Shown here: piece by piece, positions 9,915 through 20,869 of the stretch | How positions within the stretch are numbered: position 1 is the stretch's first letter | How the letters are laid out: every line of letters begins with the position of its first letter | Assembly: GCA_032719365.1 (NCBI GenBank) | Contig: CM064874.1 | Coordinates: 26,917,716 to 26,981,715, forward strand | DNA length: 64,000 nt | Source: Prinsepia uniflora | Lineage: Eukaryota; Streptophyta; Magnoliopsida; Rosales; Rosaceae | Direction of reading: 5' to 3' | The notes under the pieces: model-generated | What the model saw: only the letters and a program-made list of their open reading frames with translations | What the model was told of the DNA's origin: nothing | Databases searched by the model: none | Translations under genes and position numbers: made by a program

Positions 9915-10609
9915 CAAGGATTGAAATATCGATCCTCACAGAAATATTGCTACTCAAATTTACGGATATCTCGACGGATATATCGATATCGTTTACGCTC
10001 AACAAAAATGACTGAAATTTAGTTTAAAGGTTGTAAATTTTTTAATGAAGTTTTGAGAAAAATTTAAGTACCCGATATTGGTTATATAGGACTAATAAAA
10101 ATTATAAAATGACTTTGATATAATAAATATATAATGAATAATATGATACAATATGATTATGACGATGATTAATAATAATAATTTCTTTAAATTATATACA
10201 AAATTAAAATATAATATTATTGATAATTTCACATCAATAATACTTGTTAAATTTTGCCAAAAATAAGTAGATGTCTATTAGATTTGAGCACATACTAATT
10301 GATAATAAATTAAATATATTTTAAAAAAATAAAATTACATTTGTAAGATATTTGAGAATAAACATAAAATATTTTAATAATAATAATAACAATAATAATA
10401 TGTATTTATTTTTCTGCATGCCATTGATCTTAAAATCTTCTAGAAATTTTCTTTATAATCCGTGTTATCGTCCAAAATCGATGAATAAATGGCATGCAGA
10501 AAAATAAATACATATTATTATTATTATAGCACCTGTTTAGATGTCGACCTCCCAATCTAGCAATATGCCGATGGAAATATTGGCAAAATTGCCGATATTT
10601 TCATCAATC
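9915..10609. mobile_element. Deleted hAT copy, same family as the right-edge element
   Basis: The left end CAAGGATTGAAATATCGAT matches the left end of the large hAT at 56624. The following 170 bases (9960-10140) align with 58815-59000, including GTTTACGCTCAACAAAAATG. The right end near 10590-10609 is the inverted counterpart (GATATTTTCATCAATC). The interior has no transposase. The flanks GCTGGAAC (9907-9914) and GGTAGAAC (10610-10617) could be an 8-bp target duplication with two changes. It sits inside the last exon of the MULE gene. Confidence 0.75.
10391..10522. repeat. Perfect 35-bp inverted repeat with 62-bp spacer
   Basis: The arms 10391-10425 and 10488-10522 are exact reverse complements over 35 bases. 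Each contains the GCATGC palindrome and an AT-rich tract. They would form a long hairpin in the deleted hAT copy. Confidence 0.9.
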
Positions 10610-10617
10610 GGTAGAAC

Positions 10618-10791
10618 TAGAACTGGTTCTGTAGCAGGTGCTAGAGCTGGTTCTGCTGCATGTGTTTGTGCTGGAGTTGGAGCTTTTGTGGTTCTTGACT
10701 GCCTACTAGTTGAGGTAGCTTTTGCTTTCATTCTGTCTTTTGCACTTTTTCTTTTCTTCCTCAAAACCTCAACCTTCTCTGTAATAGGGGC
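10618..10791 (-). pseudogene. MULE transposase C-terminal Pro/Ala-rich exon
   Basis: After an intron (10792-11280) with an AAAATTCAG acceptor, the frame continues with a basic stretch (LRKKRKSAKDRMKAK) and then a tail rich in Pro, Ala, Thr and Glu. The same style of tail resumes on the other side of the hAT insertion at about 9830-9914, so the exon was split by it. Basic and low-complexity tails are common in MULE proteins. The function of the tail is unknown. Confidence 0.6.
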
Positions 10792-10850
10792 CTGAATTTT
10801 CAATGAGAAGTAAGCACAATTGCCACCCTAAACTCAACTCAAACTTTCAA

Positions 10851-10921
10851 ATTGCACCCTATAGTAGAATTAAATACCAATATTGCACCCTATAGTAGAA
10901 TTCAATACCAATATTGCACCC
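10851..10921. repeat. 31-bp direct repeat, a little over two copies
   Basis: TTGCACCCTATAGTAGAATT begins at 10852 and again at 10883, with a third partial start at 10914. It lies in the MULE intron. The rest of the intron (10930-11250) is a loose CACATTTCAAAGCAC-like repeat. Confidence 0.8.
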
Positions 10922-11280
10922 CGTTCTATCTAATTTGTTTGACAACACACCATATTCACATCATATCAGATTTCAAAATGCACCATACACATATGACAGA
11001 AAGTATCCAGATTTTTGTCACATTTCACATTCCAAAGCACAGTTCAAATTTTAAAGCACATACCACATTCCAAAACATATTTCAATAAACAAGTCGCATG
11101 TCCCATTTCACATTTCAAAACACACTTCACATTCCAAAAAATATTTCAATAAATAAATCACATGTCAGATTTTACATTCCAAAGCACACTTCACATTTCA
11201 AAGCACCTTTCACTAGAAATTTCTATAAACAAGATACCATATTTCACATTTCAATGTACTTGAAATAATAAGAAGTTTAC

Positions 11281-12480
11281 CTTGCACTTATTAAGCCTAT
11301 GGCTCAGTTCACCACAATTGCTACACTTAAGCTCAGTGTGGTACCGTCTAAACTTGTTTGGATTTTGTGGTAACTCTGTCTCACTAGCTGACTTTCTCCT
11401 ACTTTTCCTTGGTCTACCTGGTTGTCTATGGTAGGTTGGTGGCTTCAAAGGAGATAACCTAGTGGATACCATTGATCTTGACTTATCAGAGGCTCAATAA
11501 TCCTCTCATAGCACTTCAAGTAGGCTGATTTGATGTAGAATTCATGTACTTACTCTTTTGCTTTCCTATTTAACCTACTGATTGTTGAGCAAGCATGTGG
11601 ACATGAGATTCCATTAAGATCCCATTTCCTACATGAAAATTTGCTGGCCTTCAAATCCACCATAAATTGCCTCCCACTTTGGTGAGTCACTTCAAAGACT
11701 TCATTCCCTGCATGTCTTGGAATATAGTACTGCCCATCTTTCTCCTTCTTCTCTAAAATAAACCTCATCCTTGGCCCAAATTCTCCACTGCCATTAATAG
11801 CTTTCAACTTCCTTGTTGAGAACAAAAATATCGTATAAGTTCTGATTTTCTCCAGCATAGTTATAATTGGCTTGTCCCTACCAGGAAAGATTGACTTATT
11901 GAATGCCTCTTTGAGGTTGTTGAGTGGAATATCCACTTTGTAGTCAGTGCTGAAATGAGACCATGTTCATTGCCTTCGATCCATCTTACTTAACCAATCA
12001 TGGGCTTCAGGACTCAATCATTCCATTCCCTTCATCTTTTCTTTGTACCATGCAATAATAGTTGCCCTTGAGATTTTCTCAAACTACAACTTCAGTGCTA
12101 ATCCCTTATGTAATGCATTGAAGTTCCCATACATATGTCTGGTACAGTGGCTATGATCAGCCCTTGAAAAGTCATTGACAACCTCAATTATTCCTTTTTG
12201 TTTGTCAATCATGAACATGGGTCCTTTCATGTTTGCAAGCCTCAAGTCCACAACCAACAACTTAAGGAACCATTTTCATGTAGAGTAGTTTTCCACCTCG
12301 AAAAAGTCTGAATATGTCTACGTCCAAGTGCACTTTCATCCATTCACCATATAAGCTCTTGAGTTCCAATATGGATATGAACTCAACTGTGCACCAATCT
12401 ATGTAGACAAATTCACCTCAATTGTAAGATCAACTCGACTCCTCTGTACAAAGTGTCCCACCATAATGAATCTTCATACT
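11281..12480 (-). pseudogene. MULE transposase (MuDR family) remnant
   Basis: The order on the minus strand follows plant MULE transposases. A weak N-terminal segment lies near 12360-12480 (EFVYIDWCTVEF). After stops comes the central region near 12030-12220, reading like the MULE domain (DKQKGI, then a His-rich turn and MYGNFNALHKG). The open frame 11550-11936 has the DIPLNNLKEAFNKSI and ARDKPI-like segments, then the SWIM zinc finger CRKWDLNGISCPHACSTI. The frame 11251-11472 adds a CCHC knuckle (CSNCGELSHRLNKC) that ends at a good GT donor at 11280. These transposases cut and paste the element. Most of the catalytic part is missing or shifted, so this copy is dead. Confidence 0.82.
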
Positions 12481-13140
12481 GAATAAGTCTGCATCATCTG
12501 CAAACATATACAAACAATAGAGGAAAAATTCATCAACTAAGCACACCTATATTGAACATGCAATTCCAGTCCTAATCTACTAGCACTAAAAGCATGCAAT
12601 TCCACCAATTCCAATCCTAATGTATGTACAAGCACTAATTTCAAACATTAATTTCTAACTGAAAATTAAGCTTTTGGCTGGTAATCTCCTTCCTTGGGCC
12701 GAATCATCCTCGCAGGTGCCTTCCCACGTCTGAAAATCTTCCCCTAAATTGCGATATCCCCAAATCAGAAATCCCCAAATCGTAACTTCCGCAAACCCTA
12801 GAATTCCCCAAATCTTAAAATCCCCAAATCGTGATTTCAAATTTACGTCGTGAGGGAGAAAATGAGTTTAATTCGCCCTTAATCCTTTGTCGGTCCTATC
12901 TCACTTCCACGTTGATTCCACGTCGAACTCTTCAATTGGGCCTTTTGTATAGCGTGGATGAAGTCTCCATTTCCCCCCAGTATTTGACATCAATTTAACA
13001 AAAATGGCGAAAAAGCATTGATTTGTCCAAACTCAGATGTCTCAGAGTGTACTTAATACCAATAATGAGCATAGGGTGCAAAGTGGAACATTCATTAGAG
13101 AATATGGTGCATTTAAAGTGAAAAGCCTTTATAAAGATCT

Positions 13141-14200
13141 AGGTGTATTCAATTCAGATTTTAAGGATTTGTTTTAAAATTTGTAGAAATTTGGATGTAT
13201 TTAATTGTGATTGTAATTGATTATTTTCAAATTCAAATGTACTCAAAAAAGAAAAGATTTTATCTGATTTTATAAATTTGTGGATTTTAAAAGGTTGAAA
13301 GGAACAAATTACATATACCAACCTCCATCATCAATCCACCAATCTCCTTAGAAATTTCAATGGATTTGTTAAAAAAAAAAAAAAATGCTAGAGAGTGTAC
13401 CTCTCCCTCTCTCTCTCTTGCTCTCCCTTCGATCTCTATGTCTCTCTCTTTTTCGCCATCAACATCTTTCATCCATCCATAACAATTGAGTTGTCAAGGC
13501 CTTTTGCATTGACATAAACACTGTAAGACTCATCAAAGATCTCTGTAATGAAATCAAAACCAGTTCCCCTCACGAGCTCACCATGGTTAGTGTAGCAATT
13601 TCCTTCCTACTGAATTATGATGCCCTAGGTAGAGCATTGTTTGTGAGTGAAGTTCATTTAAGTTTTCATTCTAGCTCATCTAATTTGCTTTGAGTAGTAG
13701 GGAACAAGATACTCCACTCTGAAATTTGTTCGTATTGGCATTGGAGCTAAAATCTCTAATGAGTACAAGGCATGTAATCAAGTATTTTCATAGATGAATC
13801 AAAAGTTTATGAGTATCAGTAGTTTTAATCTTCACACTCCTTCAATCATCATTAATAAAATATATAAATCCAAATTGTTTGGAAAAAAGATCAAAGATTG
13901 AACTAGAAATTTGAATGGATGGTGTTGAAGGTTTGCAATTTACAGTAGTCGGACAAAGGCGAGAAGGTAGAAAATTTATACCACAATTTCATGAATTCTT
14001 CAGATGAACACTGGTTGAAATAAAACAAAAGTCTTTAAAATCATTATAAATCAATGATAAAAATAATACAAAATTCATATGAAAACTCCTGGAATGTTTT
14101 TTTTTAAAAAAAGCTTTTAAATTGTGTTGAAACCCAATAGATTTGAAATCCATTAAAATCATTAAAATAATTTAAAATCTAAATTGAATACAACCCCCCT
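13141..14200. mobile_element. Unclassified element with terminal inverted repeats
   Basis: The left end reads GGTGTATTCAATTCAGATTT. The right end, in reverse complement, reads GGTTGTATTCAATTTAGATT. The match runs for about 25 bases with three differences. The interior of about 1 kb has no convincing coding frame; an A-run and a CT-rich tract lie near 13370-13450. No clear target duplication is seen, so the superfamily is not assigned. The size and ends suit a non-autonomous DNA transposon. Confidence 0.65.
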
Positions 14201-14829
14201 TAGAATGCGTCCAAAATGCACTACTTGACCACAAATTATTACAGTTCTTTATATGAGATGACTTGTAAATTTAAAGATGAAATCATTTAGCATTGCTATT
14301 ATTTTTGTATTTTTTTCTCACATTTCCATTCATCTGTATATATTTTTTCGAATCCTACAGAGTGATTATCTTTTTTATGCAAAAAAAATCTTTACTGCTA
14401 TAATGACTCGATATGCAGTGCATTTAGAGTGCCCCATAAAGAGCCCTTATAGAAATGTTATAGTGCCCTTATAAGCTAGAACTTAATACAAAGTTTCTAA
14501 AATTCCAATATAACCATTATATTGATTGAAATGTTGATTGTTTCTTCATCGTTTCTAAAGCTCTTTGCAACACATCTCAATTTTTGTGTGTGACCAAATA
14601 ATTCATCGCAATTTATTGCTTTTTTAATGGCCTTTATTGTCATCAGAGTTGCACTATAATCCCTATAAGTCACTATAATGACAATATGCAATCACTATAA
14701 AGTCATCCGAATGACTCCAAATGCAACTCAATAAATGCATAATAAATAATATGGAAAAACAATATAACCCATAAACGAAAAAAATCTATAAAAAAAGAAA
14801 TTACATATTTTTGAAGCAATAAATGAACC
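14201..14829. other. No recognisable feature
   Basis: AT-rich sequence with no coding match or clear repeat. It lies between the inverted-repeat element and the Tat LTR. Confidence 0.4.
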
Positions 14830-15492
14830 AACTTAGACTCGCCACACTGATCTCCTTCAGATGCTCTTCTCGTGGTGACTGGACATGCGCATAGAAGGTA
14901 ATAGTAAAGGAGCACTGATGTGGCGACCTAACAATCTCTGATGCTTAAGTAAGATTAAATGTGAAGGGTTCTGTAGTAAATTAGGAGGTGTAGGGGCAAG
15001 ATTTTCATTACCTTTTGGAGGGGAGATACCTTTGTATTTATAGTAGCATTGAATGTTGTGGGTGAAATAGTTTGATGTGGGATTAATGTTGCTGCCCTAG
15101 GAGCTGACACGTGTCCTTGAGTGGTCTTGAGTCGTGTTTCTAACTCGGTTGTGCGAACAAGAGGTAGGCCGACCAGATGTGGTCGGTCTGTGTTTCTTGA
15201 GTCAGGTTTGGTTTTTTTTTTTCTGGTTAAGGCCTGTAATGGCCGAGCAAAAGGCAGACATGCCAAACATGGTTGGCGAGGTGTATCTTTTGTGTTGTGG
15301 TAAGACTTGGCATTATATGTTGAGCCTAGCCGTTGGCTTGGGCTTGGGCTTGTTACAGATGGGATTGCTCAGTCTTCAATCATGTTAATCAAATTAGGTA
15401 TGAACAGAAGTCCTCCAAGTAGTTTATTGAGGTGAATTTCCTAGGTCGAGGACTTGTTATTACCTATAAGCTTGTGTGGGTGTGTCCTATAC
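14830..15492 (-). repeat. 3' LTR of the Tat element, left limit approximate
   Basis: It begins, in the minus-strand sense, just after a polypurine tract near 15493-15512. A minus-strand TATA box is at 15035-15042. The far end near 14830 is an estimate, because the 5' LTR is not available for comparison. Confidence 0.55.
15035..15042 (-). promoter_or_regulatory. TATA box in the Tat LTR
   Basis: TATAAATA on the minus strand, about 450 bases into the LTR. This is the likely element promoter. Confidence 0.55.
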
Positions 15493-15512
15493 TAGTCCCC
15501 AGTTTCCCAAGC
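15493..15512 (-). other. Polypurine tract of the Tat element
   Basis: The minus strand reads GGAAACTGGGGACTAG up to the LTR start. This is a G/A-rich tract in the right place. Confidence 0.6.
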
Positions 15513-15544
15513 CCTCTACTGAAGAGAGATGCTGAGGAGAATCT

Positions 15545-15960
15545 CCTTGGCCTACCTGAGCAAATCCTCACACGATGATGTGGTCAATTGGCCTAGGAAT
15601 ATCCTTGGCCGACCGAAATGCCACTTGCATGGTCAGTCCATGTCACCTTTCTCAATTCGTTTGAGCAGAACCTCGCACGATGATGTAGCCGACTGACCTA
15701 CGAATTTCCTTAGCCGAGCGAATGCTAGTTGCAAGGTGAGTGTAAGTTGCCTTGCTCGGCCCACTTGAGTGGAATCTCGCACGATGATGTGATCGACTGA
15801 CCTAGGAATGTCCTTGGATGATCGAATACTACTTACAAGGTGAGCGTATGTCACATTGATCGGCCCTCCTGAGTGGAACCTCACACGCTGATGTGGTCGC
15901 TTAGCCTAGGAATGTCCTTGGCCAACTGAGTGCCACTTGTGTCGTCATGTTCTAACACTC
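15545..15960. repeat. Tandem array, four ~105-bp units
   Basis: The landmark CACGATGATGT (last copy CACGCTGATGT) occurs at 15571, 15676, 15780 and 15884, giving spacings of 105, 104 and 104. Each unit also holds a CCTAGGAATNTCCTTGG-like segment. The copies have diverged by substitution. The array lies between the 3' LTR and the antisense gene. Confidence 0.88.
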
Positions 15961-16056
15961 TAAGTGCTTTTGCATATGTCCAGCATACTCGTCATAGGTA
16001 AATGTGCGATCCTTCAGCTGGCCAAGTGGGTTTGCAATGATTAATTTTTGAAAAAG

Positions 16057-16064
16057 TATAAAAG
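16057..16064 (+). promoter_or_regulatory. TATA box of the antisense accessory gene
   Basis: TATAAAAG on the plus strand, about 310 bases before the ATG at 16373. A TTTGTAG acceptor lies directly before that ATG, suggesting an intron in the 5' leader. Confidence 0.5.
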
Positions 16065-16372
16065 GGTTGGAACGTTTTCACTTTTTCACTATTTGATTTT
16101 GAGTGAAAATTGAGAGAGAGCTTAGGTGATTTCTGAACACCCGAAGGCAATTTCCGGCTTTATCATATGCAGTGGTGCTCACGACCTAGTTCTTAAAAAA
16201 AATTATGCTTGTTTCCTTCCTTTGTTTCTGTGATTGAAAATGTGAGATTTGCATGAACTTTATATGAATTTGGTGTGAACTTGGTTATATGGTAGTCTTT
16301 GATTGTCTAGGAATCTAACAGTTGTGTCTTACTTGTTTCCCTTCTTAGTTTTTTTTTTGGCATGCTTTGTAG

Positions 16373-18962
16373 ATGTCTTCCCAAAATGATTTGCAAGGTA
16401 CTAATGATCGGTCTTGCAACGCTTTCGATGGTGAATCGACGACCTCCTCGACTGAGTCTGATTCATGGTTGGAGTCAAATAATTCGACTTCTCCTTCGCA
16501 TTCATCTCGATCAGAGGTGGATTTGAAAATAAAAGGTGGTTATGGAGGAGGCTCAAGGGATTGAGTCGGATCAGCAGTTGTAAGGTGAGCTCCATACGGC
16601 TTTTGCCTACATAGATAATCGATTTGACTCGGTTGTTGATGGGGCCGAGCAGATTGAGGATGAAGTGACATCAGTTGATCAAACCGAGATCTTCGATGAA
16701 ATTCTAGTTGACCCTTCTAAGAAGAGAAAAGGTAAGGAAAAATGAAAAGTAAGGCCGAGAAAAGATCTGGTTTGAGGCTGAAATCCATAGAGATTAATAT
16801 GGAGAAGTAAGTCAGGCAGATAACCATTGTCTCATCGGGCTACTTGGTGGAACGACATATGAGCACAACGACCTGGGATGATGTGTTAGCATATAGGCAT
16901 GTATTATGCATCCATGACTTGGTCAACATTACATTGGTCGGTAAGGATGATATGTAGAGCTATCCTCCATCACAATGGGCAACATTCCACCCTAGTATCC
17001 TTAACAACGGGGTTACCTTGTTGTTACACCCGTGGCTTCAAATTATGGCCATTGAAGTGGGAGTGGCGTTCGGCCAGCTCAATTCAAATCACTGTATAAT
17101 GCTAACGAGTGTCTGTATGGCCTTCAAGATGGTGGAAAAGGATCTAGGGGCCGTTCATCTGGGATATGCCGACCTCCCAAAAGGCTTGGAAGCACAAGTT
17201 TGTGTTTGTGTTGGATAACTAGGAGGGTACTTATCTGATAGGGAAATCGAGGTGTTTGCCACAAATCTACCAGTCGAAAGGTTGTGGCTATGGGCTTTGT
17301 TTTTTTATTGAGTCGGTCGGTCTGATACCGAAACTACGTAAGTGTCTCACCCAGAAATGGATTTTTTTTTGTATTGTTGTGTGCTTTTCTTAACTTTTTG
17401 TTGGTCTGACAACTAACCCAGAATTCATAGTTACTGCGACCAAGTAGTGTGTAAAGAAGATGGCCAGGATCCCAAAGATCCTTCAAAAGGCTAAGGCTGA
17501 CATCTTACTGTCGAGAAGGCTAGGTTCCCATCCAGGGTGGACTATTGCCAACCATTGAGAATGCAGGCTTCCGCGAAGGTGCCTCAGATCATCCTGACGG
17601 TCGGGAATCTGTAGGTAGATGAGGAGGAGCCTAGCATTTGGTCAACGTGGATCATTCCACGGGTGACCCATTAGCTTCACATTTCATAACTCCGGGTAGG
17701 TCGGCTGGTCCCAAGAAAAGGGTTCCTGCTCCATAGTTCAACTGACTAGATTAGGCTCCTCTCATAAATCCTAATAACGAGGATAAAGAGGACCGAAAAA
17801 TGATTACTGAGGCTAGGAGGAGGAAGAAAAGAAAGGTGACCAAGAAGCTGAAGGAGGCCATGCACTAGAAAAAATAGACCAAAGTAGAATTCCTTAGGGA
17901 GGTGCGAAGGATAATTATTCTAGAAGTTGACTTGGTCTTGGAAACCTAAAAGGTTCATAAGAAGCTGAAGAGGCCAAACATGGACGTGTCCATCAAGTCA
18001 TACTTTGTGGTTGCCGAGTGAGATCCGGACCTGGTGAGGACCCAAGAAGAGGATGAGAGCTGAAGGTAGTTGTCCACGGTATTCCATCCATCCTAGGTGG
18101 ACTTCATGAAGATTATTGTTTGTAGGTCTCAGTTTGAACTAGGCGAGATCATAGCCCTGAGGTCAAAGAATTTTGCTAACCAATGTTGCAAGACCATGTC
18201 CATTGGAGCCCATGTTAGTGTTTCATAGCAAGTAGTATTTATTTATTTATTTTAGCTTTCTTCGAGTCATGCTAACTCGGCATTTGTGTTGCAATCTTTG
18301 GTGAGGTCTTCACCACCTTTAGACATGCAAGCTAGGTTTGACAGAGGGTGGTTGAGGAGAAGCGGGTGTTAGAGATAAAAGCTGTTCCTCTAGCTGACAA
18401 GGAAATTTTTTTTGATAGGGCCATCAATATGAAGGCTTACCTTGAGGTCAAGAATAAAGAGCTAGAGCAGCAGTTGGCCTTCTAGGCTAAGGAAGCCAAA
18501 GTTTGTGAACTCGAGCTGGCGATGGCCAAAGCTCGCGAGCAGGAGATACAATTGGCTAATACCAGGCTGGTTGGGCAGTTTGTGTAGGCCAAGAAGGTTG
18601 GCATCAAGTAGTTCAAGGCCTTTTCTTCCTATCACAAGGCCCTGCAACGGTTTCTGGTGAAGTTGGAGGATGGCCTGTTCAAGATTGTGCTACTCTCGAA
18701 TATCAGTCTTCCAATCCAATTTCCCTAGTTGAAGTCTCCGACAAGGTTGGACGATTTCCTTGATGAAGAGGGAAACTCACTTCCTAATGATGAAGATGAA
18801 GAAGAAGATGATTGCGAGGGTTAAGAGGAGGCCGACTAGTAGGAGGAGGCCAACCAGGAAGAAGAAGATGAGCAATAGGAAGAGGCCGAGCAACATGAAG
18901 AGGCCGAGTATGTGGAGAACCAAGGCAACCAAGAAGATGGAGGCCAAGATTAGTAGCATAGT
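16373..18962 (+). pseudogene. Antisense accessory gene of the Tat element (Transposase_28-like)
   Basis: Opposite in strand to gag-pol. A Ser/Thr/Asp-rich start (MSSQNDLQGTNDRSCNAFDG) is followed by an acidic stretch. Near 16980-17110 comes a segment like the plant Transposase_28 or 'putative gypsy-type transposon' domain (LLLHPWLQIMAIEVGVAFGQ). An intron with GTAAGT donor at 17338 and AACCCAG acceptor ending at 17421 is visible. Near 18370-18640 there is a predicted coiled coil (KNKELEQQLAF, then KEAKVCELELAMAKAREQEI). The C-terminus is a run of Glu and Asp (18770-18960). Stops and shifts occur throughout. Proteins with this layout are known in Tat elements; their role is unknown. The alternative-frame ORF at 18760-19041 is a shadow of the acidic tail. 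Confidence 0.72.
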
Positions 18963-19699
18963 TTCGGGGAATCCCCCATTTGTATTGAACTATTTTTTCT
19001 TCTGTCTTAGACCTTGTACCATGTTTTTGACATATTTATGAATTTTCATTTCACATTTGTGCATGGATCGGTTAAGCTAATAATTTGATATTTTTTTTTT
19101 TGCAATGTGTACTATACTTGGCTAGGAGTATTTTGTCTAAGGTAGCTATTTTCTAGGCCATTTTAAAAATGAGTTGATATTAAGTCGAATGATGGTGAGG
19201 CCAGAAGATGAATGGGTTTAGCTGACTAATAAGCAGGTCAATCAGTCGAATGGTTATGTTACCATAGTGATGTTAGGTCGTTAAACACTGTGTTGTGAGT
19301 GGGTGTGAATGAAAGGCCGAGAGCCCTCAAATAATAGAATATAACTAAGGCTAAGGCCCATAAACGTAGTAGGTAGATGTGACTAAGGCCGAAGTCAATG
19401 ATATTAGGTGGTGTGAGGAAGTGAGCTAGTAATCATAAATGAAGTAAGGCCGAGGGTGGATAAGTTTGGTACCTTTCATGTTCAAATGTGGATTCGGTCA
19501 TGGGTGAGGCCGAGTAGTCAAGAGTTAGTAAGAACATGTAACAAGTTTTCCTCAAGTAATATAAATGAAAATAATTCAATAGATGTACTAGGGATGTCAG
19601 GAATTATTACAAAAGTTTGGACATAGGCCTATCACCTTGTGGTGCCAACATGATGCCTATCTGTAGTAGTACTTAAGATGGTCAACGTTCATGCACGTG
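18963..19699. other. Non-coding spacer between the antisense gene and pol
   Basis: No coding frame on either strand is recognised. The tails of two convergent transcription units should meet here. Confidence 0.45.
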
Positions 19700-20740
19700 G
19701 AAGTGTTATTCCTTCTGAGATTTGCAACTCGTAGGTTCCTTCTCTGCATACCATGGACCTTGTAGGGTCCTTCCCAAGTTAGGGCGAATGTGTTGGCAGA
19801 CCTTTTCTTTAGTTACAAGGCTGACTTTCCTTAGGACCAAGTTTCCAACCTTGAAGTTTTGATGATGAACCCGGGATTCATAGTATCTTGTGGCCCATGG
19901 CTTGTAGGCGATGTACTTCATGTTTTCCTGCTTTCTGCGTTCTTCTAGGAAGTCGAGGCTGAGTGATACATGTTGGTTGTTTTCTTCAGCATCATAGGAG
20001 ATGTCCTAGTAGGATATCTCTCATGCTTCGATCGGAACAATGGGTCCGGTGAAAAAGAGCTAGGGCGAATGAATTCCCATATGTGGCGATTAGTTTGGTG
20101 TGACCAAAGGACGTTGTCGATGATGTCCGACCATTTTCCCTTATCCTTGTCGAGTTTTTTCTTCAAGTTGTACTTGATGTTTTGTTAATTGTGTCTACTT
20201 ACTTATCCATTAGAATGAGGGTGAAATAGAAAGGCAAAAAAGTGTTTGAAACTATATGTTTTGCAGAATCCCCTGAAGCGATTTCAATGAATTGTTTCCC
20301 ATTATCGTTGATGATAGTGTGCGGGATCCCCAAAGACCATATGATATGTTAATAGACTAAGTGTCAATCTATGTGTCTGTGATGGTTGCAATTGGTGTTG
20401 CTTCAGCCCATTTGACGAAGTAATCCATGGATACGACTATGTAGTTAACCTTTCCTTTACCTTCTAGTATCTGGCTGATCAGATCTAGTCCCCATTGTGA
20501 GAAGGGCCATGGGCTCATCATAGGTGTTAAGTTCTTAGCTAGGAGGTGAGGGAGAACAACAGCGTTGGCGAGCATGGTGGGCCAATAGTAGCCTTGTTTG
20601 AATGCCTTGTGTGCCAAGGTTCGTGCTCCAGAATAATCTTCGCAAATGCCTTCGTGCATTTCTCTAAGTATGTAGTCCTCCAAGTATGGTGTTAGGCACT
20701 TTAAAATTAGGGTGGCCATATTTTTAAAGCTGATCATACT
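19700..20740 (-). pseudogene. Tat integrase remnant
   Basis: Pieces in order on the minus strand: the frame 20369-20737 contains the zinc-binding start (LREMHEGICEDYSGARTLAH, then KQGYYWPTM) and the core start (WGLDLISQILEGKGKVNYIV) with the first catalytic Asp. The frame 19945-20166 is the DDE-distal part (WSDIIDNVLWSHQTNR). The frame 19706-19921 is the C-terminal DNA-binding part (YYESRVHHQNFKVGNLVLRK). Stops and shifts separate them. The domain would insert the cDNA into the genome. Confidence 0.82.
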
Positions 20741-20869
20741 GGATGGTGTAGCAGACGGACTGTCGCTTGATCTTCTTAGTCTCCATCTTGTCTTACGTTA
20801 GTGTACCATTTTGAAGGAAGGTCCTGATGGGATTCATCTAGAAGGGACTTGTGTTGTCGGTGTATATTG

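Larger units (their letters stand above)
9830..13100 (-). mobile_element. Mutator-like (MULE) element remnant, ends not found
   Basis: The minus strand carries a decayed MuDR-type transposase with its C-terminal exons, interrupted by a hAT copy. The segment 12485-13100 upstream of the transposase holds a leader-like sequence with several copies of an AAATC plus CCCC motif (about 12740-12830) and no long frame. I could not identify the long terminal inverted repeats or the 9-bp target duplication expected for MULEs, so the limits are approximate. Confidence 0.6.

Noticed and set aside
12655..12840. 61-residue frame with repeated Trp-Gly segments
   Set aside because: It comes from the AAATC-type repeat in the MULE leader. 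No start context or domain supports it.
15545..15960. CRISPR-like regular repeats
   Set aside because: Units are contiguous at 105 bases with no distinct spacers, and the context is a plant retrotransposon.
18760..19041. Lys/Arg-rich 93-residue frame
   Set aside because: It is an out-of-frame reading of the Glu/Asp-rich tail of the antisense accessory gene.
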